From positions 124,001 through 188,000 of the forward strand of contig JBBEBR010000022.1 of assembly GCA_040882225.1 (NCBI GenBank): 64,000 bases of DNA, in the 5' to 3' direction. Positions within the stretch are counted from its first letter, which is position 1. Every line of letters starts with the position of its first letter. This document shows positions 35,470 through 44,763 of the stretch, piece by piece. The position numbers were made by a program, and so were the translations under genes. The notes under the pieces were generated by a model that made no database searches, was not told where the DNA came from, and saw nothing but the letters and a program-made list of their open reading frames with translations. Source of the DNA: Gracilimonas sp040882225. Its GTDB lineage: Bacteria > Bacteroidota > Rhodothermia > Balneolales > Balneolaceae.

Positions 35470-35808
35470 ATGGCTGATATCAAAAACCTAACGCAAAAAG
35501 ACTTCGAATTTCTTAACGAACTGGAAGAACTGCTTTACGACCGGAAAAAGGAAATGCCTGAAGGTTCTTACACCACATCCATGTACAAAAAAGGTCTGGA
35601 TAAAATAGCTCAAAAAGTTGGCGAAGAAGCTGTTGAAACGGTCATCGCCTCTAAAAATGAAAAGAATTCCGAGACTGTAGCCGAAGCGGCCGATCTTCTT
35701 TTTCACTTGATGCTGCTTTTAGCTGAAAAAGATATTCCCCTGCACAACGTTATCAAAAAACTTCGAAAACGCCACGGAAAAGGAAATCACAAGCATATCG
35801 GGGAATAA
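35470..35808 (+). CDS. hisE: Phosphoribosyl-ATP pyrophosphatase (stand-alone HisE)
   Basis: A 112-residue all-helical MazG-fold enzyme for the second histidine step, with LLYDRKKEMPEGSYTTSM, KIAQKVGEEAVETVIASK (metal-binding Glu residues) and EAADLLFHLMLLLAEKDI. In most relatives HisI is fused ahead of it as HisIE; here only the HisE part exists and no hisI-like frame precedes it. It lies more than 10 kb from the rest of the his genes. Confidence 0.95.
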   Translation: MADIKNLTQKDFEFLNELEELLYDRKKEMPEGSYTTSMYKKGLDKIAQKVGEEAVETVIASKNEKNSETVAEAADLLFHLMLLLAEKDIPLHNVIKKLRKRHGKGNHKHIGE

Positions 35809-35927
35809 TCGGAATAAAACAGACAGATTTTAATTTATTTCTTACAAGGAAAAAATTTCTGTTGCTCCGGTTTTTTTTGCTTTGAAATTCAGTTCACAAT
35901 AATTTTTATCAGCTCATCCCTTCTTCG

Positions 35928-35935
35928 TATCTTTG
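35928..35935 (+). promoter_or_regulatory. TAnnTTTG promoter for lepA
   Basis: TATCTTTG matches the Bacteroidetes -7 box, 33 bases before the lepA ATG. The -33 box is not distinct. Confidence 0.5.
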
Positions 35936-35968
35936 TTGTTTAAAGTTTGACGCAGAGAAATCCCCTAC

Positions 35969-37768
35969 ATGACCAATATTCGAAACTTTTGCATTATTGC
36001 CCACATCGACCATGGAAAATCTACCCTGGCCGATCGTTTGTTACAGCTTACCGGTACCATTAGTGAACGAGAAATGCAGGAGCAGGTTCTTGATGATATG
36101 GAACTTGAACGCGAGCGTGGCATCACTATAAAAAGTCATGCAATCCGCATCGATTATAAGCGGCCAAACGGGGAGAAATACATTTTTAACCTGATTGATA
36201 CTCCCGGCCACGTTGACTTTGCCTATGAAGTTTCCCGCGCATTAAAAGCATGTGAAGGCGCTCTTTTGATTGTGGACGCCGCGCAGGGAATCGAAGCCCA
36301 AACCATTTCAAATTTATATCAGGCCATTGAGCAGAGCCTGGAGATTATTCCAGTGCTTAATAAAATTGATTTGCCCGGCGCTGATCCTGAAGGAATTGGC
36401 CAGCAAATTGTGGATTTAATCGGCTGTGAATACGAAGACATTCTTCACGTTTCCGGAAAAACTGGGGAAGGTGTAGCGGAACTTCTTGAGGCGATTGTGG
36501 AGCATGTTCCCGCCCCAAAACAGGAAATAGAGAAGCCGCTCCGGGCTCTGATTTTTGATTCTATTTTTAATACGTATCGCGGTTCTATCGCTTATGTTCG
36601 GGTGATGGAGGGTGTGTTAAGGAAAGGTGATTTGTTCCGGTTTATGCAAAATCAGGAAGAATACTATGCGGAAGAAATCGGCTATCTGAAAATGAAAAAA
36701 GAGCCGACCCAGGAATTGCGTGCCGGCGAAGTGGGATATGTAATCGGTAGCGTAAAATCTCTTCAGGATGTGAGGGTAGGTGATACCATCACCAAGGTTG
36801 ATAACCCGGCAACAAACCCAATTCCGGGTTATAAAGAATCGAAGCCGATGGTTTTTAGCGGGATTTTCCCCACTCAAGCCGAAGATTTTGAAGACCTCCG
36901 GGCCGCACTTGAGAAACTTCAGTTGAATGACGCTTCACTGAGTTATGAGCCGGAAACTTCAAAGGCTTTAGGGTTTGGATTTCGGGCTGGTTTTCTGGGG
37001 CTTCTTCATATGGAAATTGTTCAGGAACGCCTTGATCGTGAATTCGACATGGATATCATCACTACTGTGCCCAACGTACAGTACGAGGTATTGCTGGAAA
37101 CAGGAAACAGAATAGAAGTGGATAACCCAAGCCAAATGCCGGCTGTTGGTGAGATTGACGCTATTTTTGAGCCCTACATCAAAGCAAGCATCATAACTCC
37201 GGCTGATTATATTGGCCCTATAATGAAACTATGCCAGGAGCGGCGAGGAGTTTACATCAATCAGTTATTCATGCAAAATAATCGGGTAGAAATTACGTAT
37301 GAATTACCGATGGCTGAAGTGGTTTTTGATTTCTACGACAGGCTGAAATCAGGCACTCGTGGATATGCATCTCTCGATTATGAATTTATTGAATATCGAA
37401 AAGGAGATCTTGTGCGTTTGGATATCATGCTGAACGGGGAACCGGTTGATGCTCTTTCCAGTATCACCCACCGCGACAAGGCCTATTACCAGGGACGAAA
37501 AGTTTGTGCAAAATTAAAGGAACTTATTCCTCAACAACAGTTTGAAGTAGCTGTTCAGGCTTCGATAGGAAGCCGCATTATTGCAAGGGATACAGTTCGG
37601 GCTTTAAGAAAGGATGTAACCGCCAAATGTTATGGTGGTGACATCAGCCGGAAACGTAAGCTCCTGGAAAAACAAAAGGAAGGTAAAAAACGAATGAAAC
37701 AGGTTGGTACGGTCGAAATTCCACAAGAAGCATTTTTGGCTGTATTATCCATGGATGATGACGATTAA
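35969..37768 (+). CDS. lepA: Translation elongation factor 4 (LepA)
   Basis: A 599-residue ribosome-associated GTPase that back-translocates stalled ribosomes. It shows the G1 loop AHIDHGKSTL, the switch region RERGITIKS, G3 DTPGHVDF, G4 NKID, then EF-G-like domains and the LepA-specific C-terminal domain with KAYYQGRKVCAKLKELIP and AVLSMDDDD. Full length. It is followed by a small secreted protein gene with a 5-base gap and then lepB. Confidence 0.98.
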   Translation: MTNIRNFCIIAHIDHGKSTLADRLLQLTGTISEREMQEQVLDDMELERERGITIKSHAIRIDYKRPNGEKYIFNLIDTPGHVDFAYEVSRALKACEGALLIVDAAQGIEAQTISNLYQAIEQSLEIIPVLNKIDLPGADPEGIGQQIVDLIGCEYEDILHVSGKTGEGVAELLEAIVEHVPAPKQEIEKPLRALIFDSIFNTYRGSIAYVRVMEGVLRKGDLFRFMQNQEEYYAEEIGYLKMKKEPTQELRAGEVGYVIGSVKSLQDVRVGDTITKVDNPATNPIPGYKESKPMVFSGIFPTQAEDFEDLRAALEKLQLNDASLSYEPETSKALGFGFRAGFLGLLHMEIVQERLDREFDMDIITTVPNVQYEVLLETGNRIEVDNPSQMPAVGEIDAIFEPYIKASIITPADYIGPIMKLCQERRGVYINQLFMQNNRVEITYELPMAEVVFDFYDRLKSGTRGYASLDYEFIEYRKGDLVRLDIMLNGEPVDALSSITHRDKAYYQGRKVCAKLKELIPQQQFEVAVQASIGSRIIARDTVRALRKDVTAKCYGGDISRKRKLLEKQKEGKKRMKQVGTVEIPQEAFLAVLSMDDDD

Positions 37769-37773
37769 TAATT

Positions 37774-38355
37774 ATGAAACACACCAAACGAATTTTTTTC
37801 TTTTTTATATTGATGGTTATGCTATCTACAACAGCACATGCGCAATTTGAGGAAACGGTTATAAAAAAAGTAGACCGGGATGACCGGGCTGCTTACCAAA
37901 GCCGCTTCGCAAATATCAAATGGACTGGACAAGGCTTTAACTTCAATCAGTTAGACCGGACTCCATCCATCGAAATTCGCGCAAATTTACAGAGCGTATT
38001 TGGAGATCCTACACAAACCGTAGAAGACATCATTGAAAAAGATGGCTATTTGCGCGACGGTAAATCAATTCAGTTTGAATATTGGTTTATAATTGACGGG
38101 GAAATCCCAATGATGGTTTTAGATTTGGAAGGGCCATTCGAGAATGGTTTGGTTTATGTTGGTGCAAGTCAATACATCGACTTAATGCCACAGGTGAAAC
38201 GTACGCTTACGAAACAGTTAGGGGATGCATCACCAAAAGAATATACAGACTACTTTTTTTCACCGGAAAGGCAACAATGGTACAAAGTTTCTTATAGTGC
38301 CGGCGCTTATACAAAAGAGGAAATAAAACAGCCTCCTCATATCACACTTAAATAA
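37774..38355 (+). CDS. Secreted protein of unknown function
   Basis: A 193-residue protein with a signal peptide ending in TAHAQ. The rest has no domain I recognise; it is rich in charged residues and reads as a compact globular domain (IKWTGQGFNF, SIQFEYWFIIDGEIPMMVLD). It sits between lepA and lepB with spacing of 5 and 8 bases, so the three genes are probably one operon. Exported, likely periplasmic. Confidence 0.6.
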   Translation: MKHTKRIFFFFILMVMLSTTAHAQFEETVIKKVDRDDRAAYQSRFANIKWTGQGFNFNQLDRTPSIEIRANLQSVFGDPTQTVEDIIEKDGYLRDGKSIQFEYWFIIDGEIPMMVLDLEGPFENGLVYVGASQYIDLMPQVKRTLTKQLGDASPKEYTDYFFSPERQQWYKVSYSAGAYTKEEIKQPPHITLK

Positions 38356-38363
38356 AAACAGAT

Positions 38364-39461
38364 TTGGAAGAAAATAATTCGGGTGAGCAAAAAAGCTCAT
38401 ATTGGAAAAGAAGGAAGGACAAAAAAGAAGAAGAAAACAGAAAAGCAAAATCATGGATTCGAGAGTGGCTCGATGCCATCGTTTTTGCGTTTATAGCTGC
38501 GGCAATTCTTCGGGCTTTCCTGTTTGGGTCGTACAAAATTCCTACTCCTTCTATGGAAAGAACACTGATGACGGGTGACTTACTTATTGTTTCTAACATT
38601 ACTTACGGTCCGAGAACACCCATGGGACTTTGCGTTCCCTTTGTACAGGGGATGTGCCTTCCCGGCGTAAAACTACCATCCACTCGTCTTCCCGGCTTCA
38701 GAAATATAGAACGAAACGACATCTTTGTTTTTAATGTGCCTTATGAAGTGAAACCCGTTTCTCAGAAAACGAATTACATTAAAAGAGCAGTAGCCATTCC
38801 AGGCGATACCATTTCCATCAAAAATAAAATTCTTTATATAGATGGCGAGAGGGAGGAGAATCACGAGGGGTTGCAGCGTTTTTACGTCGTGAAGATGCAG
38901 AACCGTGTCCGTCTTAGTAATGCAAAAATGGAAACCGTAGGTGGGCAGCTAATTGGTTATTCCGCAGAAAATACTTACATCGTAAACATGAGTGAAGATG
39001 TAGCTGGAACCGTTCAAAGCTGGGCTGAAGTTGATACCATGTACTTGAATGTAACACCTGAAGGCACCACAGAGCGCGGTTTTATTGATAGTCAGGGTGA
39101 TTTTTCAAAATCATTTTCAAACCCAGATCAAATGTCCGAATTGGTTGTGCCTTTTGAAGGCCAGGAAATTGAAATTAACAACAACAACTGGTTTATCTAC
39201 AAGGACATCATTGAGAGATATGAGCGCAACGATATTCGGCGAGAAGGGGGTGTGATTTCCATCAATAGTGAAGAAACCAACAAATACACCATCAAGCAGG
39301 ATTATTATTTTGCGATGGGTGATAATCGGGATAATAGTCAAGACAGCCGTTTTTGGGGATTTGTACCCGAAGACCACGTCATTGGAAAAGCCGCTATCGT
39401 CTGGTTCTCAACCGATAACTGGGTTCCACGATTTGAACGTGTTTTTACGCTGATCGACTAA
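38364..39461 (+). CDS. lepB: Signal peptidase I
   Basis: A 365-residue membrane protease that removes signal peptides. It starts at TTG (no ATG lies upstream in frame), with an N-terminal charged stretch and one transmembrane helix. The catalytic Ser63 is in IPTPSMERTLMTGD and the general-base Lys140 in NYIKRAVAIPGDT. It is longer than E. coli LepB (324 residues) because of a large insertion between the catalytic motifs and the GDNRDNSQDSRFWGFVP box near the C-terminus. It would process the many secreted proteins and signal peptides in this window. Confidence 0.93.
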   Translation: MEENNSGEQKSSYWKRRKDKKEEENRKAKSWIREWLDAIVFAFIAAAILRAFLFGSYKIPTPSMERTLMTGDLLIVSNITYGPRTPMGLCVPFVQGMCLPGVKLPSTRLPGFRNIERNDIFVFNVPYEVKPVSQKTNYIKRAVAIPGDTISIKNKILYIDGEREENHEGLQRFYVVKMQNRVRLSNAKMETVGGQLIGYSAENTYIVNMSEDVAGTVQSWAEVDTMYLNVTPEGTTERGFIDSQGDFSKSFSNPDQMSELVVPFEGQEIEINNNNWFIYKDIIERYERNDIRREGGVISINSEETNKYTIKQDYYFAMGDNRDNSQDSRFWGFVPEDHVIGKAAIVWFSTDNWVPRFERVFTLID

Positions 39462-39466
39462 GAATA

Positions 39467-39497
39467 CAGAATTCTGAATTCTCAATTCAGAATTCTG
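39467..39497. terminator. Perfect inverted repeat between lepB and rlmN
   Basis: CAGAATTCTGAATT (39467-39480) and AATTCAGAATTCTG (39484-39497) form a perfect 14-base stem with a 3-base loop, lying between the convergent stops of lepB and rlmN. It probably ends transcription both ways. Confidence 0.6.
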
Positions 39498-39498
39498 A

Positions 39499-40611
39499 TC
39501 ACGCTTTGGCCAGCGATTTTCCTTTGGGGGCCCCTTCTCGAATTGCCAACTGTCCACATCCGGCGTCAATATCATCTCCACGGCTGCGGCGCACGGTAGC
39601 GCGCACGTCATTTCGAATAAGCTCTTTCATGAAAGCATCCAGCTTCTCCTCACGGGCACGTTTTAGCTCCACTCCCGCTACATTATTATACATGATGATG
39701 TTCACCTTGCTGGGCGCCCATTTCACTATTTTGGCTAAATTTCGAGCGTCTTCTTTTCCATCATTAAAGCCATCAAAAAGCAAATATTCATAAGTAAGAG
39801 GCCTTTCCAGTTTCCGATAATAATACTTAACCGCATCCTTCAGGCTCTCCAAATTCATGGAGCTATTAATGGGCATGATTTTATCCCGCTTTTCATCGGT
39901 AGGGGCGTGAAGAGAAATCGCCAGGTTGAACTCTTCTTCATCATCGGCGATTTTTTTGATCTGTTTCGTAAGTCCCACCGTGGAAACCGTAAGCCGTTTC
40001 GGCGAGAGTTCTACAGAAAGAGGATCCGTAATAATATGAGCCGATTCAACAACCGCTTTATAATTATGAAGCGGTTCACCCATTCCCATATAAACCACAT
40101 TCGTGATTTTTTTGCCATACTGTTCTTCAGCAATAGCGTTTATATACTGCACCTGATCGGTAATTTCCCCGTGAGATAGGTTTCGAAAAAAACCCATTTT
40201 GCCGGTGGCGCAAAAAGCACATCCGAAAACGCAGCCTACCTGAGACGACACACAAACGGTTAATCTTCGCGCAACTCCATCTTCATAAAAATCGGGAATT
40301 AACACAGCCTCTATTTTATTATCCTGATCTTCTTCCTGAAGTTTAAACAGGAATTTGATAGTACCGTCACTCGACTCCTGCTTTTGAACCAGTTCAATCC
40401 TGTTGATAGTGGCAATTTCATCAAGCTTTGCCCGGAGATCTTTGGATAAGTTCGTCATTTCCTCAAAACTTACTGCACCTTTTTGATACAGCCATTGGAA
40501 AATTTGGTCGGTTCGGAATTTCTGAAGTCCGAGCTCTTCACAGAATTGCGCCAAAGCGGTTTTATCGAGTGATTTGAGATCGGTTTTTGGGGTGGTGATT
40601 GCTTCTTTCAT
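39499..40611 (-). CDS. rlmN: 23S rRNA/tRNA A-methyltransferase (radical SAM)
   Basis: A 370-residue radical-SAM enzyme that methylates C2 of A2503 in 23S rRNA and A37 in some tRNAs. The iron-sulfur motif CVFGCAFC places Cys127, Cys131 and Cys134; the second methyl-carrying Cys is Cys352 in GCGQLA. Also visible are VYMGMGEPLHN and the SAM-binding segment LAISLHAP. Complete length. Not Cfr, as judged by its overall RlmN-like sequence. Confidence 0.97.
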   Translation of the reverse strand: MKEAITTPKTDLKSLDKTALAQFCEELGLQKFRTDQIFQWLYQKGAVSFEEMTNLSKDLRAKLDEIATINRIELVQKQESSDGTIKFLFKLQEEDQDNKIEAVLIPDFYEDGVARRLTVCVSSQVGCVFGCAFCATGKMGFFRNLSHGEITDQVQYINAIAEEQYGKKITNVVYMGMGEPLHNYKAVVESAHIITDPLSVELSPKRLTVSTVGLTKQIKKIADDEEEFNLAISLHAPTDEKRDKIMPINSSMNLESLKDAVKYYYRKLERPLTYEYLLFDGFNDGKEDARNLAKIVKWAPSKVNIIMYNNVAGVELKRAREEKLDAFMKELIRNDVRATVRRSRGDDIDAGCGQLAIREGAPKGKSLAKA

Positions 40612-40695
40612 AGATTAGAAAGATACGGATTAGTAATCCGAATTTCGAGTTTTAGAACTACATAAACATGCAGTTGAATTGAATTTGAATTTGAA

Positions 40696-40703
40696 TATGT
40701 TTG
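40696..40703 (+). promoter_or_regulatory. TAnnTTTG promoter of the FG-GAP gene
   Basis: TATGTTTG matches the -7 box, 27 bases before the ATG, with TTG-rich sequence at a suitable distance upstream. Confidence 0.55.
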
Positions 40704-40730
40704 GTAAAATTTTAAATAGAATTCATTCTC

Positions 40731-43673
40731 ATGAAAACTCTGATTAACCTAAGTTTGATAACTTTAATGTTGAGTGCAACAGGGTATGCACAGGAAAAGA
40801 TAAATAAAGACTACAAGCTGATAGAAGAGCAACCGTCAGTTATCCATAGTACTTCAAGCTATTTGCTGAAATCAACAGATTTAATTCTCAGCCCTGCCTT
40901 TACGATTGGGGGAACAGAATATCCAAATCCTGAACGGAATTTTGTACCATCGGAAAATTTAAGTTATGCCGGAGATATAAATAATGATGGGTATGATGAT
41001 TTTTACTATAAGGTTACAACCGGTGATGAAAGTACAGAAGACCTTTCAGACCAAACTACTAAAATGATGATATTTTATGGCTCGGACACCGGCATAACCG
41101 AGACAAACAGTCTCTTTCTCGTAGATGATCTTATTTTCCTTACAGATTTAAATGATGATGGATTTACTGATCCAATTAAATATAAGGATGGGGTTTTGTC
41201 TGTAGTTATAAATGCTTCTGAAGGTGATTTCGATAATTTAGTGCAAATTGATATTCTGAGCAGCACCAGTGGTTTGCAGTTTCAAACAAACGGAGATTTT
41301 GATGGTGACGGTTACAATGATTTTATAGCTTATCGTAATTACTCGCCGGGGGAAGATGATGAAATCTATATGATTTATGGTGCAGAGTCTGTTGAAGATC
41401 TAACCATAGAAACACTTGATATTCAGGCAGGTGCTAATGCTTATAAAAGGTTGGCATACAATGATGTTGACGGGGATGGTAATTCAGAGATTGTAAGTAT
41501 AAGCAGTTTTCAAAGCTCCGTAGATGAGAAAGGAGCCATTTCAGTTTTTCAGCTTACTGAAGGTGAATTGCAGCTATTGGCAAGGGATACCCTTAATACA
41601 GAAAAAATATTTAATCAAAACGATGTAACTAACTTTTCCAGTTTAGGCTTAGCCGATCTTAACGGTGATGGAAACATGGAATTACTATTTAATAACTATT
41701 ACAATCGTAATTTTTTTGTATTTGATTTAAGCGATAACGAAGGAGAGTATTATAGCGACGAAACGTTGCTTGAAATGTATAGCGGTGTAAATGAATTTTC
41801 TATTTTGGGTGATTTTAACAATGATGGAAATAAAAATGTACTTATCGCCGGGAATGAACGAGTAGATGTAATCACAGCTGACGAACAACTCGAATTGAAT
41901 ATAGAGCATCTGCCGTTAGAGGAAGGAGACTGGATGAATTTTTTATACAATCCAACTTCAAATATCAATGGCGGTGGAGATGTAAACGGTGATGGCATTG
42001 ATGATATAGTTATTGAATTTTCAAATGCTGAAAACCGTATTTACGGTTATCGTGTTTATTTTGGTAATAAAGATGGAAACTTCGGGGTCAGGGATGAACT
42101 GGTTTACAGCCGGGATGATTATATAAGCGATATTCCCACATCCACTTTTAATGCGGGAGACTTAAATGGAGATGGAATTGATGACTATGGAATTACATAT
42201 TTGAATGAAGTAGAAGTTTTCTATGGTGGAAATTTTGGAGATAATCCTTCACCTGATGTGTCTATTTCAAGTGAAAGCCGTATTTCTGCTGTTGCTTCTG
42301 GTGATTTCAACAACGACGGTTACTCTGATATTGCTCTCAACCACAGGCTGAAGGGCATTGAGATATATTTTGGAGGAGCATCAATGGATGGAAATTCGGA
42401 CTACACCTTACTATTCGAAGATCAATTTCCTGAGTATGAGAACAATTCAAGTAGTTTTGAGGCCTTAGCAAATGCCGGAGATCTAAATGAGGATGGGATT
42501 GATGACTTGATTTTCTCAACGTTTCACATCATGGAAGATTCGTATGTTCTATTTGGAGGTGAAACACTTTCTGTAGAGCCAGACCTTGAAATTCCTTTCT
42601 ATGCAACTAATTTTATGCCTGTTGGAGATTTTAATAACAATGGCAACGATGAAATTGCGGTAGGAAATGTATTGACAGGTACAGTTAATCTTTATTCAAG
42701 TTTTGACGAAGCAGGTGGTGATAATTTCAATATTGATCCTGTGTTAACTATTTCTGAAAAAAGTAATGAAGAGCGGGTAATTGCTTTTTTTGGAATTGGA
42801 ATGACCGCCGGGGATTTTGACGGTGACGGTAGTCCAGATCTGGTTATTTCACCATATATTCACCGTGATGCATCTGACCCATTGATAGGTGTTGATGCTT
42901 TTTACATATATCTCGGTGGCGAAGAGGCTAATTCTGTTGCAGATCATAGCTTTGGTATTGATTTAAACACTTATGCCAACAATGGCTTAAGAAGTACCAT
43001 CGAGGGTGAATTTAGTACTATGGCTTCCAGCAGTATTGGTGAACTCACAACCGTTCCGGATCAGAATGGCGACGGCGCTGATGAATTATTATTTGCTACA
43101 CTTCCAGGTAATTTTGGAACTAACGGCTTGACAAATGCCGGCGTTTATTATGGAAATTCTAATATTTCAGAAATGGGTTCTGAGATTAATATTTTACTTG
43201 AAGCACCCAATAAACAATTAGGCCTTGGAAGTCACAATAATAATATATACTCCCAAAACAACCATTCAGCAGTTGGTGATTTTGATGATGACGGCAAGAA
43301 CGATTTAATACTTCTACAGTCTAGCGAGTTCAATTTTATAAAAGATCCTATATACATATATAACTCAGATGAATTTTCTGTAGATAAGGAAAAAGAAATC
43401 ATTGAAATGAAAGATTTCCGGCTAAATCAAAACTTTCCAAATCCCTTCAACCCAACAACTAAAATCAGCTATAATCTACCAACTTCAGGTGATGTTAAGC
43501 TGGAGGTTTTTGACATTACAGGCCGGCTGGTTTCAACATTGATATCTCAAAGCCAAATAGCGGGGAATTACACTTTGAGCTTTGACGCCTCTGCTTTTTC
43601 AAGTGGAATTTATATCTATCGGTTAAAGGCATCTGGTTTTGTCCAAACTAGGAAAATGACGCTAATAAAATAA
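40731..43673 (+). CDS. Secreted FG-GAP repeat protein with type IX-type sorting tail
   Basis: A 980-residue secreted protein with signal peptide (...SATGYAQ). About fourteen calcium-loop repeats of the FG-GAP/VCBS type are visible (such as DINNDGYDD, DFDGDGYND, DLNGDGIDD, DFDDDGKND), probably a calcium-stabilised seven-bladed propeller. The C-terminus carries the same NPFNP...FDA...SGIYIYRL...KMTLIK sorting module as the LamG protein. Such proteins are surface-located and bind calcium; the partner or ligand is unknown. No catalytic domain is seen. Confidence 0.88.
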   Translation: MKTLINLSLITLMLSATGYAQEKINKDYKLIEEQPSVIHSTSSYLLKSTDLILSPAFTIGGTEYPNPERNFVPSENLSYAGDINNDGYDDFYYKVTTGDESTEDLSDQTTKMMIFYGSDTGITETNSLFLVDDLIFLTDLNDDGFTDPIKYKDGVLSVVINASEGDFDNLVQIDILSSTSGLQFQTNGDFDGDGYNDFIAYRNYSPGEDDEIYMIYGAESVEDLTIETLDIQAGANAYKRLAYNDVDGDGNSEIVSISSFQSSVDEKGAISVFQLTEGELQLLARDTLNTEKIFNQNDVTNFSSLGLADLNGDGNMELLFNNYYNRNFFVFDLSDNEGEYYSDETLLEMYSGVNEFSILGDFNNDGNKNVLIAGNERVDVITADEQLELNIEHLPLEEGDWMNFLYNPTSNINGGGDVNGDGIDDIVIEFSNAENRIYGYRVYFGNKDGNFGVRDELVYSRDDYISDIPTSTFNAGDLNGDGIDDYGITYLNEVEVFYGGNFGDNPSPDVSISSESRISAVASGDFNNDGYSDIALNHRLKGIEIYFGGASMDGNSDYTLLFEDQFPEYENNSSSFEALANAGDLNEDGIDDLIFSTFHIMEDSYVLFGGETLSVEPDLEIPFYATNFMPVGDFNNNGNDEIAVGNVLTGTVNLYSSFDEAGGDNFNIDPVLTISEKSNEERVIAFFGIGMTAGDFDGDGSPDLVISPYIHRDASDPLIGVDAFYIYLGGEEANSVADHSFGIDLNTYANNGLRSTIEGEFSTMASSSIGELTTVPDQNGDGADELLFATLPGNFGTNGLTNAGVYYGNSNISEMGSEINILLEAPNKQLGLGSHNNNIYSQNNHSAVGDFDDDGKNDLILLQSSEFNFIKDPIYIYNSDEFSVDKEKEIIEMKDFRLNQNFPNPFNPTTKISYNLPTSGDVKLEVFDITGRLVSTLISQSQIAGNYTLSFDASAFSSGIYIYRLKASGFVQTRKMTLIK

Positions 43674-43689
43674 TCCATTATTTTCATAG

Positions 43690-43722
43690 AGCCGGTCGTC
43701 TAAAAAACGTCCGGCTTTTTTT
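43690..43722 (+). terminator. Intrinsic terminator after the FG-GAP gene
   Basis: AGCCGGtCGT and ACGtCCGGCT form a stem with a single internal mismatch, followed by seven Ts. It lies 16 bases after the stop. Confidence 0.88.
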
Positions 43723-43851
43723 GTGAAATTTTTTCCCGTATATACTCAGAAACTAACATGAAGTGGAACACTTACTTCGGATGATTTGTATGAATACTAC
43801 TACAAGCTTCTAATAAAAATTAAATGGACTAGTATCCTCAATAATTTAATA

Positions 43852-44763
43852 ATGGAAATAAATAATTACTACGATTTATTAGTTGGGAAATTAGAAACAT
43901 GGTTAGCAACAGCTATTGAAATGTTACCCAATATTGCAGTAGCTCTCCTGATTCTTATTGCCTTCTATGTGCTGGCAAAATACATCAGAAAGTTTACGGG
44001 GCAGATATTATCAAGAGTAACAGCTAATAAGACGGTAGTAAACCTGACACAAACTATAATGAATATTATAGTGCTTGGCATTGGCCTGTTTGTTGCTTTA
44101 AGTGTGTTGAATTTAGATGGAACAGTAACAAGCCTTTTAGCTGGTGCCGGTATTATTGGTTTGGCTTTAGGTTTTGCTTTCCAAGATATAGCTGCGAATT
44201 TTATCTCGGGGATCTTGCTTTCTATCCGCCATCCATTCGGGATTGGTGATATCATTGAAACCAATGATTATTTCGGAACAGTTCAGAAGTTGAATCTGAG
44301 GAATACCATTATTTTAACGCCTCAGGGACAGATTATCTACATACCTAATAAAGCTGTGTATGAAAATCCCTTCACCAATTTCACAAAAAACAGCGAGCGC
44401 AGAATAGACCTGGCCTGTGGGATTTCGTATGGTGATGATCTGGAAAAAGTACGTGAAGTCACCATAAAAGCTGTTTCAGATATTCCATATAGAGACCAAA
44501 AGCGTGACGTTGAGTTTTTCTATAACGAATTTGGCGACAGTTCGATAAATTTCTTGGTTCGGTTTTGGGTAGATTTCAAAGTCCACAAAGACTTCTGGAC
44601 TCCTCAAAGTGAGGCAATCATAGCCATCAAAAAGGCTTTTGACGAAAATGACATCATGATTCCATTCCCAATCAGGACTCTGGATTTCGGCATTCGTGGT
44701 GGAGAAAAGCTGGATTCTATGATTAAGGATGGGAATTCACTATCCCCCAAAAAAGAAGCTTAG
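43852..44763 (+). CDS. mscS: Small-conductance mechanosensitive channel (MscS family)
   Basis: A 303-residue channel with three transmembrane helices, the glycine/alanine-rich pore helix GAGIIGLALGFAFQDIAANF and the MscS beta domain (HPFGIGDIIETNDYFGTVQ). The start at 43852 fits the family; an extra 22 upstream codons are open but unlikely. With MscL at 5.9 kb the organism has both classic osmotic release valves. The last 4 bases overlap the end of the convergent gene downstream. Confidence 0.93.
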   Translation: MEINNYYDLLVGKLETWLATAIEMLPNIAVALLILIAFYVLAKYIRKFTGQILSRVTANKTVVNLTQTIMNIIVLGIGLFVALSVLNLDGTVTSLLAGAGIIGLALGFAFQDIAANFISGILLSIRHPFGIGDIIETNDYFGTVQKLNLRNTIILTPQGQIIYIPNKAVYENPFTNFTKNSERRIDLACGISYGDDLEKVREVTIKAVSDIPYRDQKRDVEFFYNEFGDSSINFLVRFWVDFKVHKDFWTPQSEAIIAIKKAFDENDIMIPFPIRTLDFGIRGGEKLDSMIKDGNSLSPKKEA

